Below, piece after piece: positions 8,048 to 17,400 of a stretch of 61,867 nt of DNA. Source of the DNA: CAKZQX01 sp034437035 (GTDB taxonomy: Bacteria > Chloroflexota > Chloroflexia > Chloroflexales > Chloroflexaceae); the NCBI GenBank assembly GCA_034437035.1, contig DAOTUI010000219.1:1-61867 (forward strand), given 5' to 3'. Made by a program: the position numbers and the translations under genes. Below the pieces are notes generated by a model that saw nothing but the letters and a program-made list of their open reading frames with translations, searched no databases and was not told the DNA's origin. Every line of letters begins with the position of its first letter. Positions within the stretch are counted from its first letter, which is position 1.

Positions 8048-8078
8048 CATCCGTATGGCCGTGTGGTCGTATGAGTAG

Positions 8079-8202
8079 GGACGCAGCATGCTGCGCCCCT
8101 ACATCCGAATCGATCCGTGCCCGCGCATGCATGCCGGCCCGGCAATGTTATTTCACTGTGGGGGCAATGCTGCGACCCTACATCCGAATCGATCCGAAAC
8201 AA
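8079..8202. repeat. Two short palindromic repeats sharing a 21-bp tail
   Basis: GGACGCAGCATGCTGCGCCCC (8079-8099) and the imperfect GGGGGCAATGCTGCGACCC (about 8160-8179) are each followed by CTACATCCGAATCGATCCG. They fill the 206-base gap before glgX and contain no gene. Confidence 0.65.
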
Positions 8203-8253
8203 ATTGACAGATATCGACATAAACCGCCATGAATAATCCAACGAGGAGGAACG

Positions 8254-10374
8254 ATGACAACGATCCGGCGTGGCACGCCCTACCCGCCCGGTGCGACCTG
8301 GGATGGCGTGGGGGTGAATTTTGCGCTTGTTTCGGAGAGTGCTACCTGCGTTGAGCTATGTCTCTTCGACACGCCCGACGCGCCCCACGAGGCGGAACGG
8401 ATTACCCTGCCGGCGAAGACCGGCGATACCTGGCATGGCTACCTGCCCGGCGCACAGCCGGGACTGCTCTACGGCTACCGCGTCCATGGCCCCTATGCAC
8501 CGGAAGAAGGCCGGCGCTTCAACCCGGCCAAATTGCTGGTCGATCCCTACACGCGGGCCGTCAGTCGCCCGGTCAAATGGAACGATGCGCTGTTTGGCTA
8601 TCCCCTCGGCAACCCGCAGGAGGATCTGATCCCGGACGAGCGGGACAGCGCGCCCTACATGCCGCGCTGCCTGGTGGTCGATCCGGCGTTCGACTGGGGC
8701 GCTGATCGCCCGCCGCGCATTCCCATGGCCGACTCGCTGATCTATGAGTTGCATGTCAAAGGCTTTACCCTGCTCAACGAGGCCGTGCCCGAACCGCTAC
8801 GCGGCACCTACGCCGGGCTGGCTTCACCACCGGTTATCCAATATCTGCAGGAGTTGGGCGTCACTGCCGTGGAGCTCCTGCCGATCCATGCGCATGCCGA
8901 TGAGCATTTCCTGTTTCAACGCGGGCTGGTCAACTACTGGGGCTACAACACGCTCGGCTTTTTTGCGCCCGATGTGCGCCTGAGCAGTGCCGGCGAGCCG
9001 GGCGGGCCGGTGCGCGAGTTCAAAGAAATGGTCAAGGCGCTGCATGCTGCCGGGATCGAGGTCATTCTGGATGTGGTCTACAACCATACCGCCGACGGCA
9101 ACCACCTGGGGCCGACGCTCTCGCTGCGCGGAATTGACAACCGGCTCTACTACTGGCTGGTGGAGAATCAGCCGCGCTACTACCTGAACTACACCGGCAC
9201 CGGCAACACGCTCAATGTCCTGCATCCGCGCGCGCTGCAACTGGTGATGGACAGCCTGCGCTATTGGGTGACGGAGATGCATGTGGACGGCTTCCGCTTT
9301 GACCTGGCTGTCACGCTGGGCCGCACCGCCGTGGGGTTTGACCGGCGCGCCGGCTTCTTCACCCTGGCGCAGCAAGACCCGGTCTTGTCGCAGGTCAAGC
9401 TGATCGCGGAGCCATGGGATATCGGGCCGGGAGGCTACCAGGTGGGCTACTTCCCGCAGTTCTGGGCGGAGTGGAACGGCAAGTTCCGCGATGGCGTGCG
9501 CCGGTTCTGGAATGGGCACCACGCCTCGGTTGCGGAGATGGCCCACCGCCTGGCGGGATCGCCCGACCTCTACGCGGACGATGGCCGCCCGCCGTATGCC
9601 GGCATCAACTTTGTCACCGCACACGACGGCTTTACGCTGCGCGATCTGGTGAGCTATAACCAGAAGCATAACGCGGCCAATGGCGAAGATAACCGCGACG
9701 GTGACGACTACAACCATAGCTGGAACTGCGGCGTGGAAGGACCGACAGATGATCCGGCGATCAATGCGTTGCGGGCGCAGCAGCAGCGCAACTTCCTGGC
9801 GACGCTGCTGCTGGCGCAGGGCACGCCGATGCTGCCGGCAGGCGATGAGCGCGGGCGCACGCAACAGGGCAACAACAATGCCTACTGCCAGGATAGCGCG
9901 ATTAGCTGGGTCACCTGGGAGCTGGGCGAGCCGGAGCGCGAGTTGCTGGCCTTTGTACAGCGGCTAATCCGCCTGCGCCGGGAGCATCCCGCGCTGCGCC
10001 GGACACGCTTCTTCCGCAGCGAAGGCGACCCCGACGAGTGTGACCTGACCTGGTGGCGGGCGGATGGGCAGGCGATTGGCGGCGGGGATTGGGAGGCGAG
10101 CGAGGCCTGCTGCCTGGGTATGCTGCTGGACGGCCCGGCCATGCGCGAGCAGGACGCGCAGGGCAACCCGATCAGCGACGATATGCTGCTGCTGCTGCTC
10201 AACGCTACCCCGGAGGCCACCCCCTTCACCCTGCCCGGACCCGCCGAGGCCGCGCCCTGGGAACTGCTACTCGACACCAGCCGCCCCGATGAGCAGCAGT
10301 TCCCCAGCTTTCGCCCCGGCGGGCAATACGATCTGCCGGAACGGGCGCTGGCGCTGTTGCGAAGGCGGCGGTGA
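8254..10374 (+). CDS. glgX: Glycogen debranching enzyme GlgX-type (isoamylase family)
   Basis: Hydrolyses alpha-1,6 branches of glycogen-derived limit dextrins in the cytoplasm. The 706 residues comprise an N-terminal CBM48 domain (about 8-110) and a GH13 barrel. Conserved barrel motifs are visible in order: DVVYNHT, DGFRFDLA with the nucleophile aspartate, LIAEPWD with the acid/base glutamate, and FVTAHDG. The C-terminal beta domain follows. The ATG is preceded by ACGAGGAGGA. It has no glycogen-gene neighbours in the window; transcription is probably separate from the polyketide operon, given the repeat-filled gap. Confidence 0.95.
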   Translation: MTTIRRGTPYPPGATWDGVGVNFALVSESATCVELCLFDTPDAPHEAERITLPAKTGDTWHGYLPGAQPGLLYGYRVHGPYAPEEGRRFNPAKLLVDPYTRAVSRPVKWNDALFGYPLGNPQEDLIPDERDSAPYMPRCLVVDPAFDWGADRPPRIPMADSLIYELHVKGFTLLNEAVPEPLRGTYAGLASPPVIQYLQELGVTAVELLPIHAHADEHFLFQRGLVNYWGYNTLGFFAPDVRLSSAGEPGGPVREFKEMVKALHAAGIEVILDVVYNHTADGNHLGPTLSLRGIDNRLYYWLVENQPRYYLNYTGTGNTLNVLHPRALQLVMDSLRYWVTEMHVDGFRFDLAVTLGRTAVGFDRRAGFFTLAQQDPVLSQVKLIAEPWDIGPGGYQVGYFPQFWAEWNGKFRDGVRRFWNGHHASVAEMAHRLAGSPDLYADDGRPPYAGINFVTAHDGFTLRDLVSYNQKHNAANGEDNRDGDDYNHSWNCGVEGPTDDPAINALRAQQQRNFLATLLLAQGTPMLPAGDERGRTQQGNNNAYCQDSAISWVTWELGEPERELLAFVQRLIRLRREHPALRRTRFFRSEGDPDECDLTWWRADGQAIGGGDWEASEACCLGMLLDGPAMREQDAQGNPISDDMLLLLLNATPEATPFTLPGPAEAAPWELLLDTSRPDEQQFPSFRPGGQYDLPERALALLRRRR

Positions 10375-10510
10375 CGGAGTGACGGAGTGATGGGGTGATG
10401 GGCTCTGGATCACGAAAAACGCCAAATGGTGTGAAAGACGCGAAAGGTTGCAGGTTTTTTCGTAGGGACGCGCAGAAGCGCGTCCGCCGGCCGCCAATGG
10501 TGGAATTAAC

Positions 10511-10573
10511 GCGCGCAAAGGCGCAAAGCCGCAGAGGATTTGCAGTTCTTCGCGCCCTTTGCGCCTTTGCGCG
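10511..10573. repeat. Inverted repeat, 17-bp arms
   Basis: CGCGCAAAGGCGCAAAG at the left pairs with CTTTGCGCCTTTGCGCG at 10557-10573. The arms themselves contain a near-tandem GGCGCAAAG unit. Confidence 0.6.
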
Positions 10574-10769
10574 AGCTTCTTTATCCGCGAAACGGCGCGA
10601 ACCCCGCGAACAAACCGCTTTCGTGCCTTTCGCGCCCTTTCACCCTTTCGTGGTCCAACCGCCTCACCGAATCTGCGTTGTTCGACACGGCACTTTAGCG
10701 AGATCCCTCACTCCGGTCAGGATGACATGGGTTTTTCAATGTAACATGGCGTGGCACTGCTGCTTCCAT

Positions 10770-10848
10770 CGTTCGTCGTTCGTCCACCGTCGTTCGTCGT
10801 TCGTCGTTCATCCGCCGTTCGTCGTCCACCGTCCGCCGTCCGCCGTCC
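10770..10848. repeat. Degenerate tandem repeat CGTTCGTC / CCGTCCGC
   Basis: About ten 7-8 base units, GTTCGTC giving way to CCGCCGT, end at the stop codon of nth on the other strand. Similar runs read out as low-complexity peptides in several frames, none of which is a real protein. Confidence 0.65.
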
Positions 10849-11505
10849 TCAACGTGATCGGGTGACGCCCACCCGCGCACAGTATGCCGCGACCGGGCAG
10901 GTGCTGCAGTGCGGCGAGGTCGGGTGGCAGACGTTCTGGCCGAGGGTCACCAGCAGGCCGTTGATCGGCGTCCAGTAGGGTTGGGGCAGTTTCTCCCGCA
11001 GCGCAAACTCCGTCGCGTCGGGGGTTTTTGTCTGCACATAGCCCCAGCGATTGCAGATGCGATGCACATGCGTATCCACACAGATGCCCGGCAGATGGTG
11101 GCCCATCGTCATAACCAGGTTCGCCGTTTTGCGCCCCACCCCCGGCAGTTCCAGCAGCGCATCTAGATCGGCGGGCACCGCGCCGTCATACCGCTCCAGC
11201 AGCACCTCACAGATTTGGCGGATCGTCCGCGCCTTGTTGCGGTAAAACCCGACCGGGTAGATCAATTCGGCGATCTGCTCCTCGCTCAAGGCCGGCAGTG
11301 CCCGGGGCGTATCCGCCACCGCGAAGAGCCGGGGAGCCGCCACCGCCGTGACGGTATCCTTGGTGCGCAGGCTCAGGATCGTCGCAATCAGCACGCGGAA
11401 GGGCGTCTGGGCCGCCGCGCCCATCTGATCCACCACCGGCTGCTGGTAGCGCGGCATCTCCCGTTCGAGGATTGCCATCACCGCGTCAATATCAAACTCG
11501 GCCAT
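10849..11505 (-). CDS. nth: Endonuclease III (DNA glycosylase/AP lyase)
   Basis: Base-excision repair enzyme for oxidised pyrimidines. The 218 residues show the helix-hairpin-helix ELPGVGRKTANLV with the catalytic lysine, the VDTHVHRICNR segment with the catalytic aspartate, and a C-terminal iron-sulfur loop CHPTSPHCSTCPVAAYC with the canonical C-x6-C-x2-C-x5-C spacing. The ATG has AAGGAAAT upstream. It stands alone on the minus strand, convergent with glgX. The C-terminus ends in the edge of a simple-sequence run, but the length is normal. Confidence 0.95.
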   Translation of the reverse strand: MAEFDIDAVMAILEREMPRYQQPVVDQMGAAAQTPFRVLIATILSLRTKDTVTAVAAPRLFAVADTPRALPALSEEQIAELIYPVGFYRNKARTIRQICEVLLERYDGAVPADLDALLELPGVGRKTANLVMTMGHHLPGICVDTHVHRICNRWGYVQTKTPDATEFALREKLPQPYWTPINGLLVTLGQNVCHPTSPHCSTCPVAAYCARVGVTRSR

Positions 11506-11750
11506 TTGATTTCCTTACATCCATTGAAACAAGCCTCTCTACTAACCACGAAGTTCACGAAGGGATTCATAAGTCTGATAATCGGTCCACGTTTTCGGCT
11601 GCACCCAATTGCCCACTGCGTGGTCTGCGTGGTCTGCGTGGTTGACATACTTTTCCTTGACAGGGTTTGAATCATCGGGTACAACAGAGGGCAGCGTGGC
11701 GCAATCTTTTAGGGAGAACCGTACCACGTTGTTAAGCAATAGGTTTACCC

Positions 11751-12773
11751 ATGTCACATTTTCCCTTCCCGGAAACTACGCTCCACGCCCTTGCGCCGGA
11801 AGCTCTGGCCTCCTATCGCACCGAGCGCTACCTGGGCGATGATATCAGCGTGAGCATAACCACCTTTGCCTCACCCGACCAGGAGGTGATCCGCCGGGTC
11901 TACCGATTGCTGGGAGAGTTGCGGCACCTGGTTGAGCAGAACCAGGATGACCCCGGCGCGATCTTCCCCGCGCTGCAGCAGTTTAGCACGCAGACCGACT
12001 GGAAAGAGCAGGTCCGGCGCATCCGCTCCCTGCAGATCAACGCCGACGCACCGGGCGCAGCCTCGGCTAATCTGGACAAAGTTACCCACGATATTCGCGG
12101 CGGCGCGCTGCAGACGCTGGTCCTGCAACTACAGTTTGTCGAATTGGGGTTGGTCGAGAGCCGCGATGTTTTGCAGACGTTCTATCTGGTGCGCGACCAT
12201 ATGAAAATTATGCGCAACGCGCTACCCGATCTTGATCCGGAGCAGTATGCGCGGGACCGGGGCACCAAACTGCATAATGTCGATCTGCTGACTGAGAAGT
12301 GGCAGCATGCCTCCCTCCGTGGCGAGGATCGGCAGCCGGTGCAGGTGCAGGTGCTGACCAGCTTCGCCGGGAGTGTCTCCGAGCGCTGCCTGGAGTTCTC
12401 GGCGCTGGACCGGGTGCTCTACAACCTGATGAATAATGCGCTGCGCAACACCGCCGACGGTCAGGTCAGCCTGGCGATTCTGGCACTGCCTACCGCCCAA
12501 CCCGACAACCTGCGCTTTGTGGTCGCCAACCGGGTCAGCCCGGCGCAACAGCAGACGTTGCAGGTGCGCTACAAGGGCCACCTGAGCGATCTGTTCCAGG
12601 GCGGCTTTACCACCGGCGGGGCCGGCCTGGGCATGCGCATCTGTGCCGACTTTGTGCGCAATGCCTACGGCCTGACCAATATTGACCAGGGTATCAGTAA
12701 CGGGTATCTGGGAGCGCGGTTGCTTGACGACTATTTTGTGACCTGGTTCCACTGGCCCATCGCCGGGAATTAA
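11751..12773 (+). CDS. Soluble histidine kinase without a recognised sensor domain
   Basis: 340 residues. The phospho-acceptor region reads THDIRGGALQTL with His113; a C-terminal HATPase domain has the N-box LYNLMNNALRNT (about 220) and the G-box GGAGLGMRICADFV (about 287). The first 100 residues are not recognised as a sensor domain, and there is no membrane segment. The H-box HDIRGG departs from the usual HE(L/I)RTP, as in unusual soluble kinases. No response regulator is adjacent, so it is an orphan. The ATG at 11751 follows AGG in an otherwise weak ribosome site. Confidence 0.8.
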   Translation: MSHFPFPETTLHALAPEALASYRTERYLGDDISVSITTFASPDQEVIRRVYRLLGELRHLVEQNQDDPGAIFPALQQFSTQTDWKEQVRRIRSLQINADAPGAASANLDKVTHDIRGGALQTLVLQLQFVELGLVESRDVLQTFYLVRDHMKIMRNALPDLDPEQYARDRGTKLHNVDLLTEKWQHASLRGEDRQPVQVQVLTSFAGSVSERCLEFSALDRVLYNLMNNALRNTADGQVSLAILALPTAQPDNLRFVVANRVSPAQQQTLQVRYKGHLSDLFQGGFTTGGAGLGMRICADFVRNAYGLTNIDQGISNGYLGARLLDDYFVTWFHWPIAGN

Positions 12774-12775
12774 CC

Positions 12776-12800
12776 GTGTGCGGCAGCCATGCTGCCGCAC
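12776..12800. repeat. Short palindrome of the GGCAGCCATGCTGCC family
   Basis: GTGTGCGGCAGCCATGCTGC and its continuation CGCAC form a 12-bp-arm palindrome, the most perfect copy, placed between two convergent genes. It could act as a bidirectional stem at the transcript ends. Confidence 0.65.
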
Positions 12801-12814
12801 TCCATAAAAACCCT

Positions 12815-13084
12815 TTAGCGCTGGGTGCGGGTGGTGCGTTGCGCCAGCCAGATGCCCAGGACCAGACCACCAATAACGCTAATGATCGAGAACATCGCTT
12901 CCGGCCCGTACACCACCGCCGCCGCACGCAGCGCCGCCGCCAGCAGCAGGGCCACAATCAGACCCGGCAGGAGGGTACCGCCCATCTCGCGCACGCGAAA
13001 CCAGTGCGGTCGCCACTGCGCCACAAGGTAGCCGATGCCACTCGCAATCACGAGCAGCAGTAGATTTGTGATCAGAGCCTGCAT
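12815..13084 (-). CDS. Small membrane protein, 89 aa
   Basis: Not recognised as a named family. Three hydrophobic segments are visible: residues 3-21, 36-60 and 63-80, separated by short charged turns, with a basic C-terminal tail QRTTRTQR. The ATG is preceded by TTGAGGTTG. It is convergent with the histidine kinase gene; the 40-base gap between the two stops holds a short palindrome. The 274 bases upstream, to 13358, contain no other gene. Confidence 0.65.
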   Translation of the reverse strand: MQALITNLLLLVIASGIGYLVAQWRPHWFRVREMGGTLLPGLIVALLLAAALRAAAVVYGPEAMFSIISVIGGLVLGIWLAQRTTRTQR

Positions 13085-13358
13085 ACAACCTCAAGCTTCA
13101 ACGGCAAATGGATGCCTATGTTGTAACGTAGTGATAGTCTACCATATCATTCGCTATTCGTAATCCGCCGTACGGGGCAGCGGGGTAAACCCGGGCCGCC
13201 GGGAAGGTGTGACAATGTACGGTTGACCCTTAACGGCGCACATTCCGGCATTAAAATATCATTAAACTCCTCGGATCGGTGGACGGGCCGCATGCATATG
13301 CCGGTTGAAGCATGGTATCATGAGGAAACCAGGTTTAGACCTATAACAGGAGGCAGCG

Positions 13359-14417
13359 ATGACGCACCCCGCGCTTTATGCGCAGCACCAGGCCGCCGGC
13401 GCGCACTTCGCGGATGCGGCTGAGTATAATCCGGTTGTCCATTATGGTGATGTTGCAGGCGAATACCAGACCGTTCTTAAGCATACTGCCCTGATGGATG
13501 CCGGTGATGCCGGGCGGATCTTGATGCACGACCGGGACCGGACAGCCCTGCTGCAGCGCCTCTCCACCAATGATGTTGAGAAACTCGTCCCCGGACAGGG
13601 CCTGCAGACGGTGTTGACCAACCACAATGGTCGTATTATCGACCTGCTGACCGTGCATGCCCTGCCGGAGCAACTGCTGGTTGTCACCAGCCCGCAGCAG
13701 CGCAATGCGGTGTTTCATCTGCTGCGTAAAAATATTTTCTTCAACGATAAAGTCAAGCTGGACCAGGCCAACGCAACGCTGGGGCAACTGCTGCTCTACG
13801 GCCCCGAGAGTGCCGCGCAGATACAGACCCTGACCGGGGTCGCCGGCGCCGATCTGCCGCTGTATGGCATCCTTGCCGCCCAGCTCAATGGCGTCGATCT
13901 CTGGGTGACGCGGATCAGGTCGCTGGGCGGGGCCGGCTTTGCGCTCTACTTGCCCGCCGAGGAACTGCCGGCAGTCTGGACAGCGCTGGTTGCGGCGGGC
14001 GCGCAGCCGCTGGGTCGGGCCGCCTACAACCAGTTGCGGGTCGAGGCGGGATACCCGGCGTATGGACGGGAACTATCAATCGAGTATATTCCCCTGGAAA
14101 CCGGTCTACAGGAGGCGGTCAGCTTTACGAAGGGCTGCTATATCGGCCAGGAAATTATTGCGCGGATGGAGAGCCGCAAGCGCATCGCCAAACATCTGCG
14201 CGGCCTCAAACTGACCGGCCTGATCGACGCGCCGCGCAAACTGGAAGTGGACGGCAAAGAGGCGGGTGACCTGACCAGTGTTGTGGAGTCGCCCCGTTTT
14301 GGCCCCATCGGACTGGCCTATGTCCGCCGGGCGCATGCGGAACCCGGCACAAGCGTGGGCATTACCGAGAGCGATATCACCGGCGAAGTTGTGGCATTAC
14401 CGTTTTCACAGTCCTGA
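13359..14417 (+). CDS. ygfZ: YgfZ/GcvT-like folate-binding protein
   Basis: Tetrahydrofolate-dependent protein of the aminomethyltransferase fold, whose bacterial and mitochondrial relatives assist maturation or repair of iron-sulfur enzymes. The family signature KGCYIGQEIIARM is at about residue 258, with the conserved cysteine. The 352 residues match the family's longer form, and there are no glycine-cleavage genes nearby, which argues against GcvT. The ATG follows AACAGGAGG. A four-base gap to the upstream edge of the next long frame suggests the phosphatase gene may be co-transcribed. Confidence 0.85.
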   Translation: MTHPALYAQHQAAGAHFADAAEYNPVVHYGDVAGEYQTVLKHTALMDAGDAGRILMHDRDRTALLQRLSTNDVEKLVPGQGLQTVLTNHNGRIIDLLTVHALPEQLLVVTSPQQRNAVFHLLRKNIFFNDKVKLDQANATLGQLLLYGPESAAQIQTLTGVAGADLPLYGILAAQLNGVDLWVTRIRSLGGAGFALYLPAEELPAVWTALVAAGAQPLGRAAYNQLRVEAGYPAYGRELSIEYIPLETGLQEAVSFTKGCYIGQEIIARMESRKRIAKHLRGLKLTGLIDAPRKLEVDGKEAGDLTSVVESPRFGPIGLAYVRRAHAEPGTSVGITESDITGEVVALPFSQS

Positions 14418-14466
14418 TTATTGCATCTCCGGAGCCGGGGCAGTGGTGCGTGGCACCGGGGAGGCA

Positions 14467-14488
14467 GCACTCAGCACTCAGCACTCAG
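14467..14488. repeat. Tandem CACTCAG repeat before the phosphatase gene
   Basis: Three copies of CACTCAG(C) occupy the place where a ribosome site would be expected for the ATG at 14490, which is unusual for such a long gene. Confidence 0.6.
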
Positions 14489-14489
14489 C

Positions 14490-17400
14490 ATGGCGCGTGT
14501 AACCGACCAGCGTGACGAGCGCATCGAAGAACTTGAGGCGCAGATTGCGCTGCTCCACCAACAGATGGAGCGCATGCGCTATGCCCAGGATTTGCTCTAC
14601 AGCATGACCCTGGCCTGCCGGGGCAATCACGCCTTCCGCGATATCTTTCCGGCGATCTACCATGAACTGCGCGCCATTTTTTCGATTGACAACGGATTGA
14701 TCGCCGTCTGCAACCCCAACTACCCCGACCGGTTCCGTGCCGCCCTCACGGTTGACGCCGGTCAGATGACCTACGCCGAGTATGTAGACCAGAATGCGCT
14801 AACTGGCCGTCTGGTGCGGCAGCATGCGCCGCTGCTCTTTCAGGATCTGGTCAATGCGCCGCCGCCCCACATCGAACTTCCCCCGGACGAGATCGCCGGC
14901 AGCAGCGGGCAGGTGGTGCGCTCCTGGCTGGGGGTGCCGCTCATGCTGGGGGCGGAGGCGATTGGCGTGATCGTGCTCAAGAGCTACCAGCCGGGGCGCT
15001 ATGATGGGCTGGATCGGGAGTTGCTCCAGCGACTGGGTAATATTGTTGCGGTTGCGCTGGAGAATGTGCGCCTCTCCCGGCATCAGCATGAACTGAGCGC
15101 GGCCCTGGCGACCCGGGCGGCTGACCGCTCGCAGGAGTTGACCACGCTCAACACCCTGGCCGCCGAACTGGTGCTTGAGCAACCCCTGCCGGTGCTGCTG
15201 GATCGGGCACTGGATCTACTGACCGGGTTGCTCAACATCCAGGGTGGATCGGTGCGCCTGCTTGAGCCGCCCGGTTCGGTGCCGATTGATCCCCGGCAGC
15301 ATGAACTTGTGCTGGTGGCGCAGCGCGGCCTGCCGGAAGAGTTGATCGAGCCGATCACCCGGATCGCGGTGGCTGAGATCCCGCTGGGGCAGGTGATCAG
15401 TGAGAACCGACCGCTGGTTATCAGCCGCGGATCGGAAGATGTTCCCACCGGGGATCTCTGCCCGCCGTTTGCCGCGCTACTGGGTGTCCCACTGCGCATC
15501 GGCAACCGCATCCTGGGGACGCTGAGTCTGGTCGATACCGAGCCACAGGCGTTTGACCAGGACCAGATCGATCTGGCGCAGGCGATTGCTAATCAGATCG
15601 CAATTATTGTTGAAAACGCGCGCCTCTTCAGTGAGCGGGAGCGACAGATTGCCGAGTTGCAGGCGATCAACCGGATCAGCCATGCCGCCGGAACCGCACT
15701 CGATCTGCCGTCGCTGCTGCACAAGGTTTATATTGCGCTCCAGCGCTTTATGCCGCTCGATGCCTTCTCGATGATTGTATACGCCGCGGAAAATGGCATG
15801 GTGATCGAGGGGATTTCCATTGACGAGGGGCAGGAGTATACCTACCTGCGCAACCAGCCGCTGCCCGCCGACTCGTTCGCCGCCTGGCTGGTGCGCCACC
15901 GCCGCCCGCTGCATCTGCGCGATGTTGCCGCCGAGTTGCCGAACTATCCCGAACTGGCGCTGCATATTGTCGGCGCAAACAAGCCGGCCGCCGCCTGGTT
16001 GGGGGTGCCGCTCTTCGACCGGGATGCGCAGGTGATCGGCACCATCGCCATCCAGGGGTATGAGCCGCATGCCTTTGAGCTCCGCGACGAAGATTTTCTG
16101 GTTAGTGTGGCACACCAGGTTGCGCTCCACGTTGCGAATGTGCGGCTTCTGGCCCAGCGCGAACGGCAGATCCGCGAACTGCATGCCATCGGCCGGATCG
16201 GGCAACTGGTCAGTGCCTCGTACGATCTGGATGATATACTACGGGAGATCCACACGATCCTCGCAGCCGCAACCGATGCGCCCATCTTCTACCTGATCAT
16301 CTGTGAGCCGGGAAGCCGGATCGTCACCAACGCGGTCTTTATTGAGCAGGGCCGGCCGACCGATATTGCCTGGCAGGGCCACCTGCCGCCCGCCGACAGC
16401 CTGACCGCCTGGATTCTTAACCAGCGCCGGCCGTTGCGCTTTTACGATCTGCCGGTCCAGACCGCCGAGTTGCAGGCGCTGGGGATCACCCCTCACTCCT
16501 TCAATGATAAGCATCCCGCGCGGGCCTGGGTGGGAGTGCCGCTGCTGGCGAAGGATGGGGAAGCGATTGGCGTGCTCTCGCTGCAAGACTACCAGCCCCA
16601 CCGCTACGATGAGCAGACGGTGGAGTTTCTGCGCCGGCTTGGCAGCCATGTCAGCCTGGCCGTGCAGAAGGTACGCCTCTTTGAAGACCGTGAGCGTCAG
16701 GTAAACGAAAATGCGCGGCTCTTTGCCGAGGCGCGTACGCATGCCGCCGCTGCCGAACGGCAGGCCCACCTGATGGGATTGGTCTACCGCATCGCCTCGG
16801 TCCTGAGCAGCCGCCTGGATCAGCAGGAGATCCTTGATCTGGCTGCGCAGGAGTTGGTCGATCTCTTCTGGGCCGACCATGTTGGGATTATGCTGTTTGA
16901 TGAGCAGGCCATCCAGGGAACGGTGGTTGCCGAGTACCCCGCCGGCGGCGGTCTGGGAATTGTCGTACCGCTGACCGACAACCCGATCATGACAGATTTT
17001 TTTGCAACGGGCCGGCCGGTCTGCATTGAGTCAACCGAGACCGACCCGCGCGCGGAGGTTTCGCGGGAAGTTTTCCGGCAACTGGGCATTGCCTCGCTGA
17101 TGATCCTGCCGATGTCCAGCCGGGGTCGCCTGATTGGATCAATCGGGCTGGACAGTTACCGGACGCGCATCTTCACCGAGGAGGAGCAGGATCTGCTCAT
17201 GACCGTGGCGACCGGGGTTGCCACGGCTGCCGAGAATGCGCGGCTCTTCAGTTCGGCGCAGGCGCATGCGGAAGCCTCCCGGCAGCGGGCGCAGGAGATG
17301 GAACTGGTCTACCGCATCGCCTCGGTGCTCAGCAGTCGCATCGATCAGCGCGAGATCCTTGATCTGGCCTCGCAGGAACTGGTCAATCTCTTCTGGGCCG

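Larger units (their letters stand above)
10375..10848. other. Gene-free gap of simple and inverted repeats
   Basis: Contains GTGACGGA direct repeats right after the glgX stop, GTAGGGACGCGCAGAAGCGC near 10462, a 17-bp inverted repeat at 10511-10573 built from AAAGGCGCAAAG and CTTTGCGCCTTT, and a run of CGTTCGTC/CCGCCGT units at 10770-10848. No gene is supported on either strand. Confidence 0.6.

Noticed and set aside
13359..14417. Glycine cleavage T protein (gcvT)
   Set aside because: The KGCYIGQE signature and the absence of gcvH or gcvP nearby favour the YgfZ-type folate protein.
14421..14489. Earlier TTG start for the multi-GAF phosphatase
   Set aside because: The added residues include a translated CACTCAG tandem repeat and there is no ribosome site at the TTG; kept only as an alternative in the gene entry.
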